Positions 6,185 through 11,112 of a stretch of DNA of 13,600 bases are shown here, piece by piece; the stretch's first letter is position 1; each line of letters begins with the position of its first letter. Below the pieces are notes generated by a model. It was not told the DNA's origin, did not search any database, and worked only from the letters and a program-made list of their open reading frames with translations. The DNA comes from Baffinella frigidus. Its lineage: Eukaryota; Cryptophyceae; Cryptomonadales; Baffinellaceae. The translations under genes were made by a program, and so were the position numbers. Where the stretch lies: the NCBI GenBank assembly GCA_026770585.1, contig MU646328.1, positions 243,662 through 257,261 of the forward strand. Direction: 5' to 3'.

Positions 6185-6498
6185 CCAAGCTTGCTTGCCA
6201 TCACGTCCCAGCACGGCCGTAGAACTTTCCGAACCCCACACCCTGAACCCCAAACCGGGTGGGAGCCGCGCAAGAGAAACGGGTGGGGGCGCAACCGCAT
6301 TCTCTCTGCCTCGTTCCCCTGAACTCAACGTTCTCTCTCTCATCACCCCGCGCCTCCACTTGGCAGCGACTGAAGATATCCCCCCCCCGGATTCTCGTGG
6401 GAAATTCCGGTTGGAACCCATAGCAATGGATAAGATTCCAGTACAAGTCGTTTAGATGGACTGTATCCTGGAAGGCCCCGGTGGCTGCTAAGTGGTCG
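6185..6498. other. Mixed interval with S-like fragment
   Basis: It contains a small telomere-like patch (CCCACACCCTGAACCCCAAA near 6235). It also holds an S-like stretch, CCGCGCAAGAGAAACGGG (6265-6282) and TTCTCTCTCTCATCACCCCGC (about 6331-6351), a diverged relative of the S repeat. Open frames on both strands have no recognisable domain. Confidence 0.4.
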
Positions 6499-6631
6499 CT
6501 GGCGGGGGGAGGGGCCATCGCTTTCTCACACTTATCCTAGCTCTGTCTCAGTCTATTTGATCTCGTTCTCTCTCATCACCCCGCACCTCTCGCTGAACCT
6601 GGCACGCTCAAACAGCCGCGCAAGAACGGGC
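6499..6631 (+). repeat. S repeat, copy 2
   Basis: 133-base version of the 5778-5932 repeat without the 22-base internal duplication. It is followed within 20 bases by the first exon-like cassette, whereas copy 1 is followed by the R repeat. Confidence 0.85.
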
Positions 6632-6649
6632 GGGCGGGGCATCCTACAG

Positions 6650-6720
6650 CGTCGCGCGGAGGCGCTCGGCCGTGGGGAACATCTCCGACATGTCTGCCAT
6701 GAAGAAACGCAGCGCGATCG
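6650..6720 (+). repeat. Exon-like cassette 1
   Basis: It follows ATCCTACAG and reads VARRRSAVGNISDMSAMKKR, then Ser-Ala-Ile-Gly, from 6651. The next bases, GTACGTGAACCC, resemble a 5' splice site. The first AG downstream (6755-6756) would not keep the frame of cassette 2. Confidence 0.6.
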
Positions 6721-6762
6721 GTACGTGAACCCGGAACCGAAAACCTGAACCCTCAGCCCTGA

Positions 6763-6817
6763 ACGTTCGTGCGGAACCTCTCCGATATGGCTGCTATGAA
6801 GAAACACAGCGTGGGCG
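6763..6817 (+). repeat. Exon-like cassette 2
   Basis: Encodes TFVRNLSDMAAMKKHSVG. It lacks the left RRS part of cassettes 1 and 4. Read without splicing it stops at TGA in GGTACGTGA. Confidence 0.6.
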
Positions 6818-6859
6818 GTACGTGAACCCTAAACCGCAAACGTAAACCCTGAACCCCAG
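6818..6859 (+). other. Putative 42-nt intron of telomere-like sequence
   Basis: Begins GTACGTGAACCC and ends GAACCCCAG, with CCCTAAA-like heptamers between. Removing it joins cassette 2 to cassette 3 in frame as KKHSVGG then NISDIAAMKK, which restores the repeat pattern. The 42-base length is short but within the range of compact protist introns. No transcript evidence is available here. Confidence 0.4.
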
Positions 6860-6904
6860 GGAATATCTCCGATATAGCTGCTATGAAGAAATGCAGCGTG
6901 GGCG
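6860..6904 (+). repeat. Exon-like cassette 3
   Basis: After CCCCAG it reads Gly-Asn-Ile-Ser-Asp-Ile-Ala-Ala-Met-Lys-Lys-Cys-Ser-Val-Gly. It is followed by GGTACACC rather than GGTACGTGA, so the donor-like sequence is weakened. Confidence 0.6.
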
Positions 6905-7013
6905 GTACACCACCATCTCCCACACCCCGTAGCAGCTTAAACCGTGTTTCCCATGAAACGGGACTCCCCAGGAGGTGCTCTTTAAAGTGTGCCAGCCATC
7001 CATTCACCCCCGT

Positions 7014-7058
7014 AGGACCCCCTTAGGCCCCTAGGGATGTCCTACCGTTGGGTCCTAC
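7014..7058. other. Short inverted repeat before cassette 4
   Basis: GTAGGACCC (7014-7022) and GGGTCCTAC (7050-7058) are perfect 9-bp arms. The interior CCTTAGGCCCCTAGGGATGT resembles cores of the miniature elements at 9320 and 10065. The right arm overlaps the acceptor-like TCCTACAG of cassette 4. Confidence 0.55.
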
Positions 7059-7060
7059 AG

Positions 7061-7140
7061 CCATGTGCGGAGGCGCTCGTTCGTGGGGAACCTTTCCGAT
7101 ATATCTGCTATGAAGAAGCGCAGCGTGGGTGGTGCTCCCG
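7061..7140 (+). repeat. Exon-like cassette 4
   Basis: Reads HVRRRSFVGNLSDISAMKKR then SVGGAP from 7062, after GGTCCTACAG. Together with cassette 1 it defines the full-length unit. It runs directly into telomere-like sequence at 7141. Confidence 0.6.
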
Positions 7141-7186
7141 CAACCCGCAACCCTAAACCCTAAACCCTAAACCCTAAACCCTAACC
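7141..7186 (+). repeat. Interstitial telomere-like block
   Basis: Four to five nearly perfect CCCTAAA units, in the same orientation as the left-end array. Confidence 0.85.
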
Positions 7187-7249
7187 CATAAATCCGAAGC
7201 CCTTTGCCCGCACGCAACCGCCGCCCCCGCAAAAATGCGTACATGGGTA

Positions 7250-7453
7250 CCTCGCTCACAAGGAGCCGCCCCCCCCCCCTAGGACCACCACAGGTCTGGT
7301 ATCCCTCAAGTGGCGACGGGGTCATATTTGACACCCAGCAGGTCGTAGGCTCCTACGTATAGGCCTGCATAGGAGCGTAATATGATGCGCGCCACTTAAG
7401 GGATAGGCCTACTGCAGGGTCCTGGGGGGGGGGGTGCCTCCTAATGCGCGAGG
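7250..7453. mobile_element. Miniature TA-flanked element, family B, copy 1 (interrupted)
   Basis: Ends: CCTCGCTCACAAGGAGCCGC on the left and, reversed, CCTCGCGCATTAGGAGGCAC on the right, each next to TA (7248-7249 and 7454-7455). A second element sits inside at 7302-7403. Removing it with one TA leaves 100 bp, close to the 103 bp of copy 2 at 9320-9422. The arms carry long C and G homopolymers that can pair. A TA target and short non-coding body fit the Tc1/mariner-derived class of miniature elements; assignment is by target only. Confidence 0.8.
7302..7403. mobile_element. Miniature TA-flanked element nested in family B copy 1
   Basis: Terminal inverted repeats TCCCTCAAGTGGCG and (reversed) TCCCTTAAGTGGCG match at 13 of 14 bases, followed inward by TCATATT on both sides. 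It is flanked by TA on each side. The uninterrupted site is visible in copy 3 of family B as TAGGCATACTGTAGGGTC near 10119, against TAGGCCTACTGCAGGGTC here. It has no coding capacity and resembles Stowaway-type elements by target and length. Confidence 0.8.
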
Positions 7454-7471
7454 TAACCCTGTACGTCCGCA

Positions 7472-7620
7472 CCACACAGCGGGCTACAAAGGAATTTTCG
7501 GTGGACAATCCGCCGACTGTCCGGTACATTATCCGCAGGAAGCCCTCTATGTCCCTACTCGACTGCCTACCGTAGGGTCGTACGTCTTATTGCTTAGGAG
7601 TTGTTCGAAACCCCTGTGGG
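7472..7620. mobile_element. Miniature inverted-repeat element, family A, copy 2
   Basis: The left end CCACACAGCGGGCTACAAAG is clear, and the interior (CCGCAGGAAGCCCTCTATGT, CCTACCGTAGGG, GTTCGAAACCCC) aligns with copies 3 and 4. The right inverted repeat is missing: after TTCGAAACCCC the sequence changes to CACTCGCGGGACAC, a fragment of the hairpin arm found at 7766. The right end is therefore truncated or replaced. Confidence 0.65.
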
Positions 7621-7623
7621 CGA

Positions 7624-7660
7624 TCACTCGCGGGACACTCGACACTCCTGCGCACACAGG
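7624..7660 (+). repeat. Fragment related to hairpin arm at 7766
   Basis: ATCACTCGCGGGACACTCGA then CACTCCTGCGCACACAGG resembles CACTCACTCGCGGGACCCTG then CGCAGACACAG of the arm at 7766-7807, with a short insertion. Confidence 0.45.
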
Positions 7661-7713
7661 GGGGGTGCGCCCCCTCATGCGCGACGTAACGCGCATGAAA
7701 ATGGATCCCCGAA

Positions 7714-7767
7714 ACTTATCCGGGGACAAGTTTAATTGAAAAGAAGATGGATCCCTATTTGTGTTCA
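7714..7767 (+). repeat. Direct repeat flanking hairpin element, left copy
   Basis: ACTTATCCGGGGACAAGTTT, AATTGAAAAG and ATGGATCCCTATTTGTGTTC match 7918-7969 with four mismatches and a 2-base length difference. Confidence 0.85.
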
Positions 7768-7914
7768 CTCACTCGCGGGACCCTGCGCAGACACAGCCTC
7801 GGGGAGGACCTCAGCAGAGAGAGAGAGACCTTTGTTACTCCCAACGCGCCCGCCAAGTATGCGCCCCCCGCCCCCCGAGGCTGTGTCTGCGCAGGCGGGT
7901 CCCGCGAGTGAGTG
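7766..7914. mobile_element. Long hairpin with R-repeat fragment in its loop
   Basis: Arms 7766-7807 and 7871-7914 (CACTCACTCGCGGGAC...) match almost perfectly over 42 bp apart from a 3-base difference. The loop holds an inverted fragment of the R repeat (7809-7863). The structure is bracketed by 52-54 bp direct repeats at 7714 and 7918. It could be a foldback transposon that captured an R fragment, or the product of rearrangement between repeats. It encodes no protein. Confidence 0.8.
7809..7863 (-). repeat. R repeat, inverted fragment
   Basis: CCTCAGCAGAGAGAGAGAGA, CCTTTGTTACTCCCAACGCG and CCAAGTATGCG are the reverse complement of the segment from the GCATACGTGG to the CTGCTGAGG of R copies 1 and 2, with a few changes and a shorter CT tract. 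Confidence 0.85.
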
Positions 7915-7917
7915 CAC

Positions 7918-7969
7918 ACTTATCCGGGTACATGTTTAATTGAAAAGGAAATGGATCCCTATGTGTTCA
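7918..7969 (+). repeat. Direct repeat flanking hairpin element, right copy
   Basis: ACTTATCCGGGTACATGTTT, AATTGAAAAGG and ATGGATCCCTATGTGTTCA. Partner of 7714-7767. Confidence 0.85.
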
Positions 7970-8115
7970 TAGGAGTTGGACGAAGGTTAATTAGGGCCTT
8001 AAGTAAATTTAATTAGGACCAGAACCCGGTTTGATAGGCCATTTTCTTTTAAATTCAACATGTTTCCGGATGAACACAGGGTTATCGAGTATCTTTTCTG
8101 CAGGAAAAAACACCC
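7970..8115. other. AT-rich spacer, no recognised feature
   Basis: About 145 bases, AT-richer than the flanks, with two direct copies of TTAATTAGG (7987 and 8009). No coding frame or inverted repeat of note. Confidence 0.5.
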
Positions 8116-8347
8116 CGCAGAGAGGAAGCAGAGATGATATCGATATATTTTGGGTGCATACGTGGCGGCCGCGTTGGTAGTAACAAAGGTCTCTCTCTCT
8201 CTCTCTCTCTCTCTGCTGAGGGCCGGGTCCTAGTCTTACAAGGCCTTCATCGAAGGGAATACACGGTGGCCATGTTGGTTTCGATCCGTAATAAAGGCAC
8301 TAGAAACAACTGTCTCGCTCTCTCTGCGCAGGTGTGGTTTCGATCCG
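8116..8347 (+). repeat. R repeat, copy 2 (with CT microsatellite)
   Basis: Partner of 5959-6184, six bases longer entirely within the CT tract. A 26-base tandem pair built from its last part follows. Confidence 0.9.
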
Positions 8348-8387
8348 TAATAAACGCACTCGGTTTCGATCCGTAATAGACGCACTC
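8336..8387 (+). repeat. 26-bp tandem duplication at R repeat end
   Basis: GGTTTCGATCCGTAATA(A/G)ACGCACTC occurs twice in tandem with one mismatch. A third, diverged copy of its start lies inside the R repeat at 8277. Confidence 0.85.
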
Positions 8388-8545
8388 GTAATCAAGGTCG
8401 CTGCGCAGGTACGGCCAAGAGCGCCGAGACGAGGGGGTGTGGATAGGCCTTCTTTTTCTTCCGCCTGCAATTCCCACAATATCCGAGCAATACATGCGAT
8501 GTTTTTCTAGGTACAAACGGCACTTTCTCTCGTTGGTCATGCTCT
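8388..8545. other. No recognised feature
   Basis: Mixed sequence between the R repeat and family A copy 3. Short open frames on both strands, without recognisable motifs, run into the neighbouring element. Confidence 0.4.
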
Positions 8546-8707
8546 CCACACAGCGGGCTACGAAGGGATTGTTTGCCCAATGCGGGCCGACTTTCCGTTA
8601 CTTTATGAGCAGGAGCCCCCCTATGCACCTACGCTATTGCCTACGGTAGTCTCGTAGGTCTTGTCTCTTACGGACTATTCGAACCCCCTTCGACGTCCGC
8701 TGTGTGC
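8546..8707. mobile_element. Miniature inverted-repeat element, family A, copy 3
   Basis: The left end CCACACAGCGGGCTACGAAG and right end (reversed) CACACAGCGGACGTCGAAGG enclose about 115 bp. It has CCTACGGTAG at its centre, as do the C-family elements. Its last 40 bases belong to the 134-bp unit duplicated at 9122. Confidence 0.8.
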
Positions 8708-8732
8708 CGCAAATTAACGCACTCGTAACACA

Positions 8733-8859
8733 CCGCGCCAGAGTCTTGGAAGGGGTCGTCAAAAGTCAATTCCCCCTCAAGGCAGTGGTTTTCAAAAAGT
8801 CAACAACCGCGTCCTGACACGGTCTTAAAAATGCAACCCCCTCCAACACTCTGGCGTGG
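8733..8859. mobile_element. Miniature element D1 (127 bp) with empty site in the window
   Basis: Terminal inverted repeats CCGCGCCAGAGTCTTGGAAG and (reversed) CCACGCCAGAGTGTTGGAGG match at 20 of 23 bases. CA flanks both sides (8731-8732 and 8860-8861). The right unit of the duplication has TAACACAGGTCTCTCG with a single CA, so it preserves the empty site. It does not encode a protein. A 2-base duplication of CA fits no well-known family neatly, so superfamily is left open. Confidence 0.85.
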
Positions 8860-8906
8860 CAGGTCTCTCGCTCGGGACAATCGGAGCGGTGGTCGACTGA
8901 GCCTTA

Positions 8907-9072
8907 GTTTGGCAAGCTTCCAGCCCTGATGGGCTTTTTTGGGACCTGAAGCGGATCAAATCTCCTCTACGCCCACCCCCTTTTCAGACTTTGAAAATTT
9001 TCAGGCCCCGAAAGGGGATTTGATCCGCTTCAGGGCCCAGAAAAGCCATCCAGGGCTGGAAGCTTGCGTAAC
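8907..9072. mobile_element. Miniature foldback element D2 (166 bp) with 8-bp target duplication
   Basis: Inverted arms 8912-8962 and 9017-9067 (GCAAGCTTCCAGCCCTG...) match over 51 bp with few changes and extend outward to GTT at both tips. An exact 8-base repeat, GAGCCTTA, lies at 8899-8906 and 9073-9080. The matching empty site in the right unit is GAGCCCTG followed by CGGACG. Eight-base duplications are typical of hAT, P and Zisupton transposons; with no transposase this is a non-autonomous element. The interior has a second palindromic stretch around CCCCTTTTCAG. Confidence 0.88.
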
Positions 9073-9121
9073 GAGCCTTACGGACGCTGGGAGCCCGGGC
9101 AGGTGTTTCCATATGAGATCG

Positions 9122-9255
9122 CTTACGGACTATTCGAAGCCCGTTCGACGTCCGGTGTGCGTCGTTAACGCAGCCGTAACACAGGTCTCTCGCTCGGGAC
9201 GATCGGGGCCGCGGACGACGCTCGGAGCCCTGCGGACGTTGAGAGTCCGGGCAGG
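9122..9255 (+). repeat. 134-bp tandem duplication, right unit (uninterrupted)
   Basis: It contains the last 40 bases of a family A element, then GTCGTTAACGCAGCCGTAAC, ACAGGTCTCTCGCTCGGGAC and CGGACGTTGAGAGTCCGGGC. It is the intact reference for both insertions in the left unit. Confidence 0.85.
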
Positions 9256-9319
9256 GACATCTCTCCGGATGACGAGGAGCTCGAGAGGTTACCCCTACAC
9301 CCTAACCCCTGCAGGGCTA

Positions 9320-9422
9320 CCTCGCTCATAAGAAATGCCCCCCCCCCCACAGGGCCACCGTAGGGCCCTGGACGTGGGCCTGCTGTAGGGTCTTAGGAGG
9401 AGGCGCTTTCTTATGAGCGAGG
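9320..9422. mobile_element. Miniature TA-flanked element, family B, copy 2
   Basis: Terminal repeats CCTCGCTCATAAGAAA match exactly at both ends, each next to TA (9318-9319 and 9423-9424). The 103-bp body carries a C homopolymer and GTAGGGCCCTGGACGTGGGC. It inserted at the edge of a telomere-like array, which resumes right after it. Confidence 0.85.
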
Positions 9423-9424
9423 TA

Positions 9425-9635
9425 CCCATGTACACCCTGCACCCTACACCCTGCACCATGCACCCTCAACCCTCAACCCTGCACCCTCAGCCCTCAGGCC
9501 TAAACCCTAAACCTTAAACCCTAAACCCTAAACCCTAAACCCTAAAACCTAAACCCTGAACCCTAAACCCTAAACCTAAACCCTAAAACCTAAACCCTAA
9601 ACCCCAAACCCCCGACCCCCAACCCCAACCTCCGA
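9425..9635 (+). repeat. Interstitial telomere-like array
   Basis: CCCTACACCCTGCACC variants give way to nearly pure CCCTAAA from about 9498 to 9605, then CCCCAAACCCCCGACC. Same strand as the left-end array. Confidence 0.88.
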
Positions 9636-9694
9636 ACCCTCAACCTTCAACCCTCAACCCGCAACCCTCAACCCTCAACCCTCAACCCGCAACC

Positions 9695-9740
<46 letters not shown>

Positions 9741-9745
9741 ACCCT
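9636..9745 (+). repeat. CCCTCAA heptamer array
   Basis: About 15 tandem CCCTCAA units with occasional CCCGCAA. This is cleaner than the mixed arrays elsewhere and differs by one base from the CCCTAAA unit. Two CCCGCAA units spaced four heptamers apart hint at a higher-order repeat. Confidence 0.88.
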
Positions 9746-10064
9746 GCACCCTTAACTCGCAGCCCTCAGCACCTAGCCCTCAACCCTGAACCCTGAACGC
9801 AGGAGGCTGCGGAACATGTTCGGGGCCCCCGCGGGGGGGGGGGGGGGATAAAGCCAGCGCCGGTGCGTCGGCACACGCTCCCGCCCAAGATGTGAATCTT
9901 CTTCTTCTGAGTTACTCGCAGCCTCGAGACGAGTGGTCCAAAAGTCTGTGAGCTTTAAGACGTCCCCGCCTCGACGCCGATGTGACTGGATGTGAATGGA
10001 TGTGAATGAATCGCGCGCGTGCGTGTGTGAGAGGTGCGGGGGTGCGGAGAGGCCTACAGGGATA
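9746..10064. other. Array edge and mixed interval
   Basis: Degenerate heptamers end near 9800. Then come a 14-base G run (about 9834-9847), CTTCTTCTTCTGAG, a short tandem GGATGTGAAT (9988-10008) and a GCGC/GTGT stretch to 10035. No gene is supported; a 110-codon minus-strand frame crosses several of these low-complexity pieces. Confidence 0.5.
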
Positions 10065-10137
10065 CCTCGCTCATAAGAAAGTCCCCTCCCCCTTAGGACC
10101 ACCATAGGGCCCTAGGCATAGGCATACTGTAGGGTCT
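10065..10137. mobile_element. Miniature TA-flanked element, family B, copy 3 (right end missing)
   Basis: The left end CCTCGCTCATAAGAAAGTCC follows TA. The core CACCATAGGGCCCTAGGCAT then AGGCATACTGTAGGGTCT matches copy 2, but no right inverted repeat follows. It also preserves the target sequence of the element nested in copy 1. Confidence 0.7.
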
Positions 10138-10220
10138 CAACATAGGCGGACACTGGAACTGGTTCTGCAGAGAAGTCATGCTTCCTTTCGGATCACACCA
10201 GGCTCCCCGGTGCAGAGGAT

Positions 10221-10330
10221 CGCAGCAGAAACCGGCTCATGGGTATCCAAGCCTTTAGGTCCTTCTTAAGCCCGATCGAGTTGCTTTACATAAGTGCTGT
10301 AAAGCAGAAACCGGCTCAAGGGTATCCTCA
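10221..10330 (+). repeat. Direct repeat pair AGCAGAAACCGGCTCANGGG
   Basis: AGCAGAAACCGGCTCATGGG then TATCC (about 10224) recurs as AGCAGAAACCGGCTCAAGGG then TATCC (about 10301). Between them GCTTTAC and GTAAAGC can pair. No function assigned. Confidence 0.65.
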
Positions 10331-10346
10331 GCGCTTGAGTCACAGG

Positions 10347-10456
10347 GGCTACTCGCAATTAAGGACACGCACCGCCATAGGGTCCCTACGGTAGGGCTAG
10401 CCTAGGAGCATGAGACCACCGTAGGGCCGGTGCGTGCCCTCAATCGCGAGTAAGCC
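10347..10456. mobile_element. Miniature inverted-repeat element, family C, copy 1
   Basis: The left arm GGCTACTCGCAATTAAGGAC then ACGCACCG (10347-10374) pairs with 10428-10456, reversed GGCTTACTCGCGATTGAGGG then CACGCACCG. Arm mismatches are mainly A against G, plus one 1-base gap. The core CCCTACGGTAGGGC is shared with copy 2 and, in part, with family A. No clear target duplication. Confidence 0.75.
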
Positions 10457-10518
10457 CTGCAATCCAGGGGATCTTGCTCGCACCGAGACTGGTCAAATTC
10501 ACCCCCAGATTTGTTCAG

Positions 10519-10538
10519 TCTCCCGGAAATCCGGGAGA
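10519..10538. other. Perfect 8-bp stem hairpin
   Basis: TCTCCCGG AAAT CCGGGAGA. No gene ends beside it, so I do not call a terminator. Confidence 0.65.
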
Positions 10539-10682
10539 GAAAGGCACCGGTGGTTTTTAAGTGAGAGAGTCGGCGGGGGGCGACTGTGAGGCCCGCCTCA
10601 AACACGTCGTGGGATAGGCCCGCTTCGGGATAGACACATGCAGGCCCGCTTCGAGGATGTGAGGCGATGGTAAAGAGTGTGT

Positions 10683-10733
10683 GTAACAAATTTCGTTGGC
10701 AGGAAAGTTTAATTAATACATTCACTGAGATAG
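10683..10733 (-). repeat. Solo arm related to foldback element 1
   Basis: AACAAATTTCGTTGGCAGGA then AAGTTTAATTAATACATTCA resembles the right arm at 4846-4897 (AATTTTCGTTGCCAGAAAGC then AATTAATTAATAC). Only one arm is present. It shows foldback element 1 is a dispersed family. Confidence 0.6.
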
Positions 10734-10753
10734 GTACACTCTGCCCCCCCAAC

Positions 10754-10840
10754 AAGGGCACGTCCCTCCCTAGGGTCCTACGGTAGGGCTATTCCTAGGA
10801 GCCTAGGAGCCCCTTCGGGGCGGTGCGTGTCCTTACTCGC
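10754..10840. mobile_element. Miniature inverted-repeat element, family C, copy 2 (diverged)
   Basis: AAGGGCACG near the left and CGGTGCGTGTCCTTACTCGC at the right match family C arms. The core GTCCTACGGTAGGGCTATTC then CTAGGAGC matches copy 1. The left arm is partly lost. Confidence 0.55.
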
Positions 10841-10957
10841 GTGCAACAACCGTTCTTCCCCACGGAGGCTAGGTTCAGCAGGAGCTAGCGAGAGATGTTG
10901 CGCACTCAACATGTTGTGTAGGAAGGAAGAAGCAGAGGCGTGAACGCCCATTGATCA

Positions 10958-11112
10958 CCGCACAGCGGGGCACGCAGCGATTCTTGGTGGCTGAGCCACC
11001 AATAATTGTTAGGATATCCGCAGGAACAACCCTACGGATGGCCTGCCGTAGGAACTGACGGGGTGTCCGCTTGTGGGCCATTCACGAAATCCCTTCGTAG
11101 TCCGCTGTGTGG
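10958..11112. mobile_element. Miniature inverted-repeat element, family A, copy 4
   Basis: The right end (reversed CCACACAGCGGACTACGAAG) is the best preserved in the family; the left end (CCGCACAGCGGGGCACGCAG) is diverged. An internal hairpin, TTGGTGGC TGA GCCACCAA, lies at 10984-11002. Confidence 0.75.

Larger units (their letters stand above)
6650..7140 (+). pseudogene. Cluster of four exon-like cassettes split by telomere-like sequence
   Basis: Four copies of a 45-75 base block lie at 6650, 6763, 6860 and 7061. On the + strand they encode variants of RRSAVGNISDMSAMKKRS followed by Val-Gly-Gly. Differences between copies fall mostly every third base (GAC/GAT, GCC/GCT, ATA/ATG, AAA/AAG), the mark of past protein selection. 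Copies 1 and 4 follow TCCTACAG, an acceptor-like sequence. Copies 1 and 2 end at G|GTACGTGAACCC, a donor-like sequence. Copy 2 splices in frame to copy 3 (6818-6859, GT...AG); the other junctions do not keep frame with the sites I can see. One minus-strand frame (PPTLRFFIADISERF type, with a shared stop in copies 1 and 4) has the same third positions, so strand is not fully settled. I do not recognise the protein. Most likely duplicated, partly decayed exons. Confidence 0.5.
8667..9103 (+). repeat. 134-bp tandem duplication, left unit (carries two insertions)
   Basis: It aligns to 9122-9255 in three pieces: 8667-8732, 8862-8906 and 9081-9103. These add to 66 + 45 + 23 = 134 bases, exactly the length of the right unit. 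The two gaps are occupied by the elements at 8733 and 8907, each with one extra copy of its target. The left edge lies inside family A copy 3. Confidence 0.85.

Noticed and set aside
8277-8347. GGTTTCGATCC resembling a tRNA B box, raising the idea of a tRNA-derived SINE
   Set aside because: It has an extra T compared with the B-box consensus, and I found no A box at proper spacing, no cloverleaf and no poly-A or poly-T end.
10402-10761. 119-codon minus-strand frame
   Set aside because: Crosses a family C element, a hairpin and a solo foldback arm; no domain and no codon signal.
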